From CAYNEL01 sp964396225 (GTDB lineage Bacteria > Patescibacteriota > Minisyncoccia > Moranbacterales > UBA1568): DNA of 27,966 nucleotides. Position 1 is the first letter of the stretch. Every line of letters begins with the position of its first letter. The notes below the pieces were generated by a model. The model had not been told where the DNA came from, searched no databases, and saw nothing but the letters and a program-made list of their open reading frames with translations. The stretch lies in assembly GCA_964396225.1 (NCBI GenBank), contig CAYNEL010000010.1:1-27966 (forward strand). The letters are read 5' to 3'. A program made the position numbers and the translations under genes. This document shows, in pieces, positions 7,170 to 12,917 of the stretch.

Positions 7170-7574
7170 TTATTTTACAGGGTTAAATTTGATACTCGCA
7201 GATCGACTTATTGAGTATTTTTTAAATAACTTCTCGTTCAAAAACGTACTTTTCTTATAAGCGTCGAGTATATTTTCCATCAACTCATCACGTAATTTGT
7301 CTATGTCATTCTGAACAAGTTGATTCCTAAAGCTATCGTGAACGAGGCTATTTCTAATCTCTCTCACTTTATTAAATACACAAAATTCTGAGGGGTTTAT
7401 TTTTCTAGTATTCAGCAAGTGTTTATTCGCTTCATCAAACTTACCCTTTCCGCTCTCATTTCTCAATACACCCTCAATAACTGAGGAGTGGATAAGAACA
7501 TCACGATACGCCTTTCCTAGATATTTATCGAACTGCTGCCTTACCCAGTCAGGATGACTTAAATTTTTTGCCAT
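7170..7574 (-). CDS. HEPN-like small protein, 134 aa
   Basis: The protein is predicted to be all-helical. Residues 74-79 read RNSLVH, preceded by KVREI, which matches the R-x4-H active-site motif of HEPN ribonucleases and the typical RN-x3-H helix. No membrane segment is visible. It starts 30 bases after the stop of the PIN-domain gene, so the two are probably co-transcribed. HEPN proteins act as toxins, RNases or parts of abortive-infection systems. Either protein could be the toxin of the pair, and a classic HEPN-MNT arrangement is not seen. The family assignment rests on one short motif plus the helix pattern. There is no Shine-Dalgarno sequence. Confidence 0.6.
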   Translation of the reverse strand: MAKNLSHPDWVRQQFDKYLGKAYRDVLIHSSVIEGVLRNESGKGKFDEANKHLLNTRKINPSEFCVFNKVREIRNSLVHDSFRNQLVQNDIDKLRDELMENILDAYKKSTFLNEKLFKKYSISRSASIKFNPVK

Positions 7575-7604
7575 TTTGATTTTCTGATATGGAGGCGAAA
7601 CTCA

Positions 7605-8066
7605 CTAAATAGCAAGTTCGCTCGGCCGTAATATCTTAATACTCTTCGTTGTTTCAATTCTATCTCTACCCCGCAGAATGCCGCCATCCACAGTCAAGAA
7701 AAAACACTTGTTCTGAAAAGCTTGAAATATATGTTCTGCATCATCTGCTTTAAAGATCTGTTTGAGGCGCAAAAGCAAAGGCTCTTCTCGAGGAAATGGA
7801 ATCATTCCCCCTCCAATGATGTCCATAACTCGCTTGTTCTTAAAGGTCTCTGCCATTTCGAATAGATTGAAAATCTCGAGGTGTAACTTTTGATACTCTT
7901 CTGGTATATCAGCGAGTTCCTGCCTCACCTTTTCAGAAACATAACATTTGATCAGTCCTCTTTGGTGTAGTTCTTGTATAGCCTTTAGAGCATTGATCTC
8001 TAATAGAGGAATATCATTTTTTACAAGTGCTGAAATTAATACCGTGTCAAGGTAGATTCTTTTCAT
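7605..8066 (-). CDS. PIN-domain protein (putative ribonuclease), 153 aa
   Basis: The four acidic PIN positions are present: Asp7 in YLDTVLIS, Glu50 in KVRQEL, Asp109 in ADDAEH, and Asp127 in FFLTVDGGIL. The ADDAEH...LTVD spacing is typical of PIN metal-dependent RNases, the VapC-type toxin fold. I chose the ATG at 8066 rather than an upstream one at 8225, because the extra N-terminal part would be encoded by repeat element copy 2 and unrelated spacer, and because a TATACT hexamer lies at 8076-8081. The leader would be only a few bases. No VapB-like antitoxin is next to it; the partner gene is the HEPN-like protein downstream. Confidence 0.75.
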   Translation of the reverse strand: MKRIYLDTVLISALVKNDIPLLEINALKAIQELHQRGLIKCYVSEKVRQELADIPEEYQKLHLEIFNLFEMAETFKNKRVMDIIGGGMIPFPREEPLLLRLKQIFKADDAEHIFQAFQNKCFFLTVDGGILRGRDRIETTKSIKILRPSELAI

Positions 8067-8075
8067 AAATCCTAT

Positions 8076-8081
8076 AGTATA
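8076..8081 (-). promoter_or_regulatory. -10 box of the PIN/HEPN-like pair
   Basis: On the minus strand TATACT lies nine bases upstream of the ATG, so transcription would begin within about three bases of the start codon. The -35 region is a poor match. Confidence 0.4.
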
Positions 8082-8084
8082 AAG

Positions 8085-8199
8085 CGTCAAGGTTACCCAA
8101 TAATAAGCATACAGCGCGGCGAGTGTATCACCTTTGTGTGAACCTACATCGCACGCGCCCCACGCAGCGGCCCTCACGAGCAAGGAAGTTTCAATTTTG
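8085..8199. other. Spacer between the PIN gene and element copy 2
   Basis: No gene is supported. It is less AT-rich than the flanking island genes and contains GTTTCAA (8188-8194), a partial match to the 17-base direct repeat, just before copy 2. Confidence 0.4.
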
Positions 8200-8294
8200 G
8201 CGAGCCACTCGGGTTCAGTACCCACCGATGGGGGATGGGGCCGTTGAGGGGTAGTTTATGGCTCTTTCTTAGACTTCACCGCGGCACCTGAGTC
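8200..8294. repeat. Cassette-boundary element, copy 2
   Basis: A 95-base copy of the element at 7058. ACTCGGGT (8207-8214) pairs with ACCTGAGT (8286-8293), where the one change gives a G-U wobble instead of a mismatch. It carries an extra GATGGGG-type duplication after the conserved left part. It begins six bases past the stop of the Cys-rich gene. Confidence 0.7.
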
Positions 8295-8299
8295 TAGGT

Positions 8300-8578
8300 T
8301 TATTCTGAACAGAACGATGTTGAGATCTGACTTTTTTCAACACGACAATCCGGTTTCAGTGGATTGGTTATCGTATCGCAGTACCAAGACCATTTTTCTT
8401 CTGTTATTTTACAACTATCCATATCATCAAACCGAGCAACTGTTGAACAGTTTGAGTGGTTGATATCGCAAACTTTGTATTTTATCGGGAAAGCTTGGTT
8501 ATCATAGAGAAGCAACGAGCCTAAAACAATAACTGCGATAGTGAGAAGTAAGCTGAGTATTTTGTAACTCATCAACAT
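8300..8578 (-). CDS. Small exported or membrane-anchored Cys-rich protein
   Basis: The protein has 92 residues (90 if translation starts at the second ATG, 8572). Residues 6-25 form a hydrophobic signal or anchor helix. The remaining part has six cysteines, spaced as expected for a small disulfide-stabilised extracytoplasmic domain. I do not recognise the family. It follows the membrane-protein gene by 11 bases and probably shares its transcript. Nothing indicates an enzyme. There is no Shine-Dalgarno sequence, and the leader is A/T-rich. Confidence 0.6.
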   Translation of the reverse strand: MLMSYKILSLLLTIAVIVLGSLLLYDNQAFPIKYKVCDINHSNCSTVARFDDMDSCKITEEKWSWYCDTITNPLKPDCRVEKSQISTSFCSE

Positions 8579-8589
8579 ACTTTATTTAT

Positions 8590-8958
8590 CTAATTTGATC
8601 TTAAAGCCCGATCTAAGATAGCTTCTATGCCTTTTGTAAGATTGAGCGAAAGCACTGAAAGATGACCGAAGAGTGAAAGGATAAAAATAAATATTAGAAT
8701 AAAATCGCTAAGGCCTATTGAAGAACTTTGAAGAATCAGTGGCCAACGGATCGAGTAAAAATAATATGCAATTATTCCTCCCACAAAGAAACCCGCCGAA
8801 TTATTCCAAATCTCTGTAAATTTAAACTGCCATGGGGCATTCTTTTTAGTTTTTGTTTCGTCTTTATTAAAGTCATACCCAGCAAAAACCTGCTTATATC
8901 TAATCCACCCTAAAATAAGACTCCCAACCATTATCCAGAAAATTACATGGAAATGCAT
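8590..8958 (-). CDS. Small multi-pass membrane protein, 122 aa
   Basis: Three hydrophobic segments are visible: one at the N terminus (HVIFWIMVGSLILGW), one in the middle (GFFVGGIIAYYFY) and a long C-terminal one around FILIFIFILSLFGH. A charged KDETKTKKN loop follows the first. I chose the ATG at 8958. A longer frame reaches back to 9117, but its N-terminal part is the partial tRNA-Ser sequence translated, so it is not protein-coding. Family unknown. With the Cys-rich protein after it, the gene forms one cassette-like pair between element copies 3 and 2. Confidence 0.6.
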   Translation of the reverse strand: MHFHVIFWIMVGSLILGWIRYKQVFAGYDFNKDETKTKKNAPWQFKFTEIWNNSAGFFVGGIIAYYFYSIRWPLILQSSSIGLSDFILIFIFILSLFGHLSVLSLNLTKGIEAILDRALRSN

Positions 8959-8995
8959 ATGTCTAACATCCCGGATTATTGTCGTTTTGAAGCCC

Positions 8996-9123
8996 CTCGA
9001 GTCCTCCGATACTAAATACTCAGTGCGGAGACGACAGGATTCGAACCTGTGAGCCCCTTTCGAGGCTAACGCATTAGCAGTGCGCTGCTTTGTTTTGCTG
9101 TGCAAAACCCCAGGCACTCGAGT
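8996..9123. repeat. Cassette-boundary element, copy 3 (diverged, contains tRNA fragment)
   Basis: CTCGAGT (8996-9002) pairs with ACTCGAG (9116-9122). Compared with copies 1 and 2, the G-C pair at one stem position is replaced by A-T on both sides. The right end GGCACTCGAGT aligns with GGCACCCGAGT and GGCACCTGAGT of the other copies. The left match (GCC-CTCGAGT-C) is weaker. The middle is occupied by a partial tRNA-Ser sequence. Confidence 0.45.
9026..9091 (-). pseudogene. Partial tRNA-Ser(GCU), 3' 66 bases
   Basis: It is 62/66 identical to positions 9137-9202 of the intact tRNA-Ser. It runs from the 3' strand of the D-stem to the discriminator base and lacks the 5' acceptor strand and most of the D-arm. 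All four differences fall in the variable arm and keep its pairing (AACTCC/GGGGTT against AGCCTC/GGGGCT), so it derives from a different functional tRNA-Ser and not from decay of the neighbour. It is a likely attachment-site remnant. Confidence 0.85.
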
Positions 9124-9138
9124 TTCAAAAGCACAGCG
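9122..9138. repeat. 17-base direct repeat, att-like copy 2 at the tRNA 3' end
   Basis: It matches 7044-7060 at 15 of 17 bases and overlaps the last two bases of tRNA-Ser. The right-hand end of element copy 3 runs directly into it. Confidence 0.55.
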
Positions 9139-9223
9139 GAGACGACAGGATTCGAACCTGTGAACCCCTTTCGGAGTTAACGCATTAGCAGTGCGCTGCT
9201 TTCAGCCACTCAGCCACGTCTCC
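9137..9223 (-). tRNA. tRNA-Ser(GCU)
   Basis: An 87-base class II tRNA. The acceptor stem GGAGACG pairs with CGTCTCC. The D-arm has a G-rich loop, the anticodon loop is CTGCTAA with anticodon GCU, the long variable arm is AACTCC-GAAA-GGGGTT, and the T-arm is CAGG-TTCGAAT-CCTG. The discriminator is G and CCA is not encoded. The complementarity extends beyond the acceptor stem (CACAG on one side, CTGTG on the other), giving a 13-bp inverted repeat in the precursor that could matter for end processing. Confidence 0.97.
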
Positions 9224-9344
9224 GCTGTGATATCGAAAAACTGCCCGCGAAAAGCAAAATCGTTTGCTTTCCGCCCACCAGAGCCACCTCTCCATACTCC
9301 TCAGAGGACTGTATCAAAATACGCCCCCGGAATCAACTTCCTCG
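9224..9344. other. tRNA upstream region with hairpin
   Basis: No gene is supported. AAAGCAAA (9251-9258) pairs with TTTGCTTT (9263-9270). The hairpin could end comFC transcription, but on the minus strand its T-run lies several bases away. The 5' half of a second tRNA-Ser-like sequence lies at 9266-9293. No clear promoter for the tRNA was found, so it may be read from the comFC side. Confidence 0.4.
9266..9293 (-). pseudogene. tRNA-Ser-like 5' fragment
   Basis: On the minus strand it reads GGAGAGGTGGCTC, then a D-loop-like segment, then GGAAAGC. It resembles acceptor strand, D-stem and D-loop of a tRNA-Ser and stops after the D-stem. The sequence that follows cannot form an anticodon arm. 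It ends at the same AAAGC where the 3' fragment at 9026-9091 begins. Confidence 0.45.
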
Positions 9345-10073
9345 CTAGCGGGTGAGGACGAGGCCGATCACTTCTCGGGCCTCGGCTTTTTCCTTCAACA
9401 CCTTGGCGCACTCATCGAGGGTGGCCAGGGTGGTGGCTACGTCGTCCACGAGCCATACCCGCTGGCCAGCCAGACTTTTTCCTCCTTCCCAAGTAAAGGC
9501 GTCGGTCATGGCGGCGAGGCGTTCCTGCCGTGACGATGAACGCGCCTGAGCGCTGGTGTAGCGGACGCGTTTCAATCCGCGCGAGAGGGGGAGTGGAAGC
9601 CCAGGCGTGAGATGGTGTGAAAGATACTCCGCCAGGAGCGCGCTCTGATTGAAATCCCGCCAACGCTCGCGTCGCGGGTGGAGTGGCACGGGCACGATCG
9701 CGTCCGGCAGCGGCAATCCACCTGTCGTCACGCTTTCGACGAGGAGGCCACCCAAGGGTTCCGCGAGGCTCTCCACGAAACCGTACTTGTAGGTATGGAT
9801 GGCGCGGTCGAGGAGGGGATGGTGCGGGCAGGCGACGAAAAGGGCGTCGAGCACGCTGGCGTCCGGGCGGCCGCGGCAGTCCGAACACAGCGCGCCACGC
9901 GGCGTGATATGCCTTTTGCACACCGGGCAGACCTGTTCCCGGGTGCGCGGCAGGCGCGAGAGGCAGTCGTCGCACAGCGCCGTGCCGGGGGCGTGACAGC
10001 CGAGGCAGTGGAGAGGGAAGAAGAGATCGGCGAGCGCCTCGCGCGCTTTGGTCCAGACGGAGACCGAGCCCAT
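9345..10073 (-). CDS. comFC: ComFC-like phosphoribosyltransferase
   Basis: The protein has 242 residues, the normal family length. The N-terminal zinc-binding part has four Cys pairs (C23/C26, C34/C37, C49/C52, C63/C66). The C-terminal PRTase domain has the PRPP-loop motif VWLVDDVATTLATLDE (206-221). The usual Gly of the TTG step is replaced by Leu216, which is notable. ComFC is required for natural transformation, where it interacts with the DNA-uptake helicase. In this window it lies one gene away from a type IV pilus locus, which fits DNA uptake. The gene starts 12 bases after the ClpC-like gene and probably shares its transcript. The start has a pyrimidine-rich leader and no Shine-Dalgarno sequence. 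Confidence 0.9.
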   Translation of the reverse strand: MGSVSVWTKAREALADLFFPLHCLGCHAPGTALCDDCLSRLPRTREQVCPVCKRHITPRGALCSDCRGRPDASVLDALFVACPHHPLLDRAIHTYKYGFVESLAEPLGGLLVESVTTGGLPLPDAIVPVPLHPRRERWRDFNQSALLAEYLSHHLTPGLPLPLSRGLKRVRYTSAQARSSSRQERLAAMTDAFTWEGGKSLAGQRVWLVDDVATTLATLDECAKVLKEKAEAREVIGLVLTR

Positions 10074-10085
10074 AGGAAAAGAAGG

Positions 10086-12746
10086 TTACCAGGTCTTCTT
10101 TTTCTTGGTTTTGGGTTTCGGTTTGGATGTCACGGATTTTTTGGCTTTCTTCTGTTCCGGCCGAGCAGATGATTTCTTCACGCGCGCTTTCTTTGCAGTG
10201 GTCGGTGCGGTATCGATCGGTAGGACGGTGAAACCGCCGGTCCCGGCCTCGTGCCGGATGGCGAGCGTGCCGCTGGTCCGGGCGAAGAGATGCGGGGCGA
10301 GCCCCGTCTCGATCCCGGTCTGGATGGTCTTGGCTACGGCCCGGGCGCCTTCCTTGGCCCGGAGGGCGGTCTCGGCCACCTGTCTCGACACGGAGCGGTC
10401 CCAGGCGAGGGCGATCGAGCGTTCCGCGAGCCGTTTCTTCAGCTGGTCGAGCTCGAGACGGGCGATCTTCTCGAAATGGGCCAGGGTGAGCGGGGCGAAG
10501 ACGGAAATGTGGTCCAGACGATTCAAGAGTTCGGGCCGGAATTCCTCCTTGAGCTTCTTCAGGACGGCGGCTTTGGCCGTCTCCCAGGCGTGGCCGCGGC
10601 CGGGCTTCTCGCCGCCGGCGAAACCGAGCCGCGCGTCCCGCGCGAATTCCTCGGCACCCAGGTTGGAAGTGAGGATGACCACCGTGTTGCGGAACGAGAC
10701 CGCACGCCCGTCGGCGTCGGCGAGCACGCCTTCGTCGAGGATCTGGAGGAGGAGGTTGAAGACGTCGGGATGGGCCTTCTCGATCTCATCGAAGAGCACC
10801 ACGCTGTGGGGCTGGCGCCGCACCTTCTCGGTCAGGCGGCCGCCTTCGCCGTAGCCGATGTAGCCGGCCGGCGCCCCGATGAGCTGGGCGGTGGAGTGGC
10901 GCTCCATGAACTCGCTCATATTGAGCTGGATCAGGGCGCGCCGGTCGCCGAAGAGGGTCTCGGCTAGCGTCTTGGCGGTCAGGGTCTTGCCCGTACCCGA
11001 TGGCCCGAGGAAGAGGAAGGAGCCCAGAGGACGATGCTCGCGGCCGAGACCGCTCCACGAACGGGTGAGGGTCTCGACCAGCGGGGTGATGGCCTCGCGC
11101 TGGCCGACCACGCGGCGTTCGAGGAGGGCGTGCAGGCGGGAGAGGGTGTCGGTCGGACGGGCGAGGAGCTTGTCCGCCGGGATGCGGGTGATGCGCGAGA
11201 CGGTCTCGGCCACGTCCTCCCGCGTGATGGCGGGACGTTCCTGGTCGAGGTGCCGCTCCAGGGCGTCGCGGAAATCCTGGATGCGGCGGGAGAGGTGCTC
11301 TTCTTCGCCTTTCAGCCGGGCGGCCTCGTCGTAGTGTTCGGCGACCACCTCGTCTTCCTTGCGCAGAGTCACCTGGTGGCGTTCCTGGACGAGGCGCTCG
11401 ATGTCGGCGGCCAGCGACGAGCCGGCGGCGTAGCGCGCCTCGGCGGCCGAAGCCGCCTCGTCGACGAGGTCGAAGGCCTTGTCCGGCAGGAAACGGTCGG
11501 GCAGGAAGCGCACCGACAGGTCCACGGCCGCCTGGATGGCCTCGTCGGTGAGCGTCACGTGGTGGAAGTCCTCGTAGTCGGCCCGGCACTCGGAGAGGTA
11601 GTGCCGCGTCTCCTCGGGCGAGGGCTCGCTCACCAGGACGGGCTGGAAACGGCGTTCGAGGGCGGGGTCCTTCTCGATGTGGCGCTTGTATTCGGTGAGG
11701 GTGGTGGCCCCGATGCATGAGAGCTCGCCGCGGGCCAGAGCCGGCTTCAGGATGTTGGCCGCGTCGAGGCCTCCGGACGTGTTGCCGGCGCCCACGATGG
11801 TGTGGAGTTCGTCGATGAAGAGGATGACTTCGGGGTGTTCCACCGCTTCGCGCACGATCTCCTTGAGACGAGATTCGAATTCGCCGCGGAAATTGGTCCC
11901 GGCCACGACGAGCGCCAGGTCGAGGGCGACGATGCGCCGGCCCGAGAGCTTGGGGCCGGCCGCTCCCTGGTTGATGAGGCGGGCCAGCGAGCGCACCAGG
12001 GTGGTCTTGCCCACGCCCGGCTCGCCGATGAGGAGGGGGTTGTTCTTCTGCTTGCGGCCGAGGATGTGGATCATGCGCTCGAGCTCGCGGTCACGGGCGA
12101 TGAAGGTGTCCCGGCTCTCGCCCGTCTCCCAGTTCAAGTCCATGCCGTACTGGTCGAGGAAGGGGGTGCGGCTTTCCTCGGCCTCGGTCTTCTTGGTCAG
12201 GGTGACGTCGGGCAGATCGAAGAGCTGGGAGAGCTGGGGTAGGCCCGAGAAACCCATGTTCATCTTGATCATGGAGTCGATCTTCTGGCGGTCGGCTTTC
12301 TGCGCGTCGAGGATACTGCGCACTTCGCGGTCGTCGGACTCGACGAGCGCGTAGACGAGGTGCTCGCTGCCGACATAGGGGTAGCGGTATTTGCTCGCGA
12401 TCGAGTAGGCGCGGGTGACGATGGTCTTGAGCGTCGGCGAGAGGGGCGGGAGGAAGCCGGAGACGGCCAGCGTGCGTTTGGCCGGCGGCGTGCCTTCGGC
12501 GGCCGGCGCTTCGGACTCCCGTTTGCCGGCGGCCGGCGCCAGGCAGGCGGCTTCGAGAGCGGACTGTTCGATGCCCATGTGTTTCAGGAGGAGACCGGCC
12601 AGGCTGCCGCGTTCGAGCGAGAGGGCGAGGAGGAGGTGTTTGGGCTCGACCAGATGGGAGCCGGCGCGGGCTGCGATTTCGGCCGCCTCGCGGAGGCTTT
12701 TCCTGGCGTGGAAACTCATCTGGCGGGAAGCTTTGGGAGTGAGCAT
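10086..12746 (-). CDS. clpC: ClpC-type AAA+ unfoldase (ATP-binding subunit)
   Basis: The protein has 886 residues. The Clp_N double repeat covers about 8-160. NBD1 has Walker A GEPGVGKT (241-248) and Walker B ILFIDE (308-313). A short UVR-like coiled coil lies at about 447-495, much shorter than the ClpB middle domain. NBD2 has GPSGTGKT (581-588), VVLFDE (649-654) and GAR sensor 2 (800-802). LGF (707-709) sits where the ClpP-docking loop is in ClpC, which supports a ClpP partner over a ClpB-type disaggregase. Unusually, residues 846-886 form a Lys-rich tail of 41 residues ending in KPKTKKKKTW. I chose the ATG at 12746; a longer frame back to 13103 runs through the promoter and antisense to pilM. 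The promoter at 12756-12785 leaves almost no leader. Confidence 0.92.
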   Translation of the reverse strand: MLTPKASRQMSFHARKSLREAAEIAARAGSHLVEPKHLLLALSLERGSLAGLLLKHMGIEQSALEAACLAPAAGKRESEAPAAEGTPPAKRTLAVSGFLPPLSPTLKTIVTRAYSIASKYRYPYVGSEHLVYALVESDDREVRSILDAQKADRQKIDSMIKMNMGFSGLPQLSQLFDLPDVTLTKKTEAEESRTPFLDQYGMDLNWETGESRDTFIARDRELERMIHILGRKQKNNPLLIGEPGVGKTTLVRSLARLINQGAAGPKLSGRRIVALDLALVVAGTNFRGEFESRLKEIVREAVEHPEVILFIDELHTIVGAGNTSGGLDAANILKPALARGELSCIGATTLTEYKRHIEKDPALERRFQPVLVSEPSPEETRHYLSECRADYEDFHHVTLTDEAIQAAVDLSVRFLPDRFLPDKAFDLVDEAASAAEARYAAGSSLAADIERLVQERHQVTLRKEDEVVAEHYDEAARLKGEEEHLSRRIQDFRDALERHLDQERPAITREDVAETVSRITRIPADKLLARPTDTLSRLHALLERRVVGQREAITPLVETLTRSWSGLGREHRPLGSFLFLGPSGTGKTLTAKTLAETLFGDRRALIQLNMSEFMERHSTAQLIGAPAGYIGYGEGGRLTEKVRRQPHSVVLFDEIEKAHPDVFNLLLQILDEGVLADADGRAVSFRNTVVILTSNLGAEEFARDARLGFAGGEKPGRGHAWETAKAAVLKKLKEEFRPELLNRLDHISVFAPLTLAHFEKIARLELDQLKKRLAERSIALAWDRSVSRQVAETALRAKEGARAVAKTIQTGIETGLAPHLFARTSGTLAIRHEAGTGGFTVLPIDTAPTTAKKARVKKSSARPEQKKAKKSVTSKPKPKTKKKKTW

Positions 12747-12755
12747 AAGGTTCTT

Positions 12756-12785
12756 ATAGTATGGAGCAAAAGGGGCGCGTGTCAA
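12756..12785 (-). promoter_or_regulatory. Promoter of the clpC-comFC operon
   Basis: On the minus strand TTGACA (12780-12785), an 18-base spacer and TACTAT (12756-12761). The ATG is nine bases past the -10 box, so the transcript is leaderless or nearly so. Confidence 0.65.
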
Positions 12786-12842
12786 TCCGCCCTTCATATC
12801 GTCCGGACGGCTTGACCGCCGCTTCTCGCCGGCAGCGGGATG

Positions 12843-12851
12843 TGGTATCGT
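12843..12851 (+). promoter_or_regulatory. Extended -10 promoter for pilM
   Basis: TGGTATCGT: the TG of an extended -10 (12843-12844) and TATCGT (12846-12851). The -35 region is weak. The leader would be about 60 bases and includes the CCAACACACA motif. Confidence 0.4.
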
Positions 12852-12899
12852 TATGGCATAACGGCCGCTCCAGAGTGAGCGCCTTTGTCCTGCGTCATA

Positions 12900-12909
12900 C
12901 CAACACACA
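12900..12909 (+). promoter_or_regulatory. CCAACACACA leader motif before pilM
   Basis: CCAACACACA lies eight bases upstream of the pilM ATG. The same decamer precedes pilT and the GspH-like gene, and near matches precede pilN and the main pilin. No Shine-Dalgarno sequence is present here. Confidence 0.4.
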
Positions 12910-12917
12910 GCCTGAAT

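Larger units (their letters stand above)
4970..9136. mobile_element. AT-rich accessory island 3' of tRNA-Ser
   Basis: Base composition changes abruptly from GC-rich to AT-rich at about 4970 and back at about 9000-9136. All six genes lie on the minus strand, away from the tRNA, and have defence-like or unknown functions. The right edge is the 3' end of tRNA-Ser(GCU), next to a partial tRNA-Ser copy and a 17-base repeat that recurs at 7044-7060. No integrase or transposase is visible, so this is an inferred, perhaps decayed or trans-mobilised, integrated region. The left edge may be a separate event, since no repeat was found near 4970. Confidence 0.5.

Noticed and set aside
8067..8225. N-terminal extension of the PIN protein
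   Set aside because: The added residues come from element copy 2 and spacer, and the PIN fold starts at the ATG at 8066.
7058..8294. Integron attC sites
   Set aside because: The elements have paired ends and a variable centre, but the GTTRRRY/RYYYAAC core pair is missing. The nearest match (GTTGAGG) is internal and has no partner. No integron integrase is visible.
7058..8294. Degenerate tRNA genes in element copies 1 and 2
   Set aside because: GGGTTCAGTACCC looks like a T-arm, but the loop fails the T-loop consensus and no acceptor, D or anticodon arm can be built around it on either strand.
8959..9117. N-terminal extension of the membrane protein
   Set aside because: It translates the partial tRNA-Ser sequence; the hydrophobic protein begins at 8958.
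7058..9123. CRISPR array
   Set aside because: Only three diverged copies, spaced about 0.8-1.1 kb apart with genes between them.
4970..9136. Prophage or conjugative element
   Set aside because: No structural, replication, integrase or transfer genes are visible in the island.
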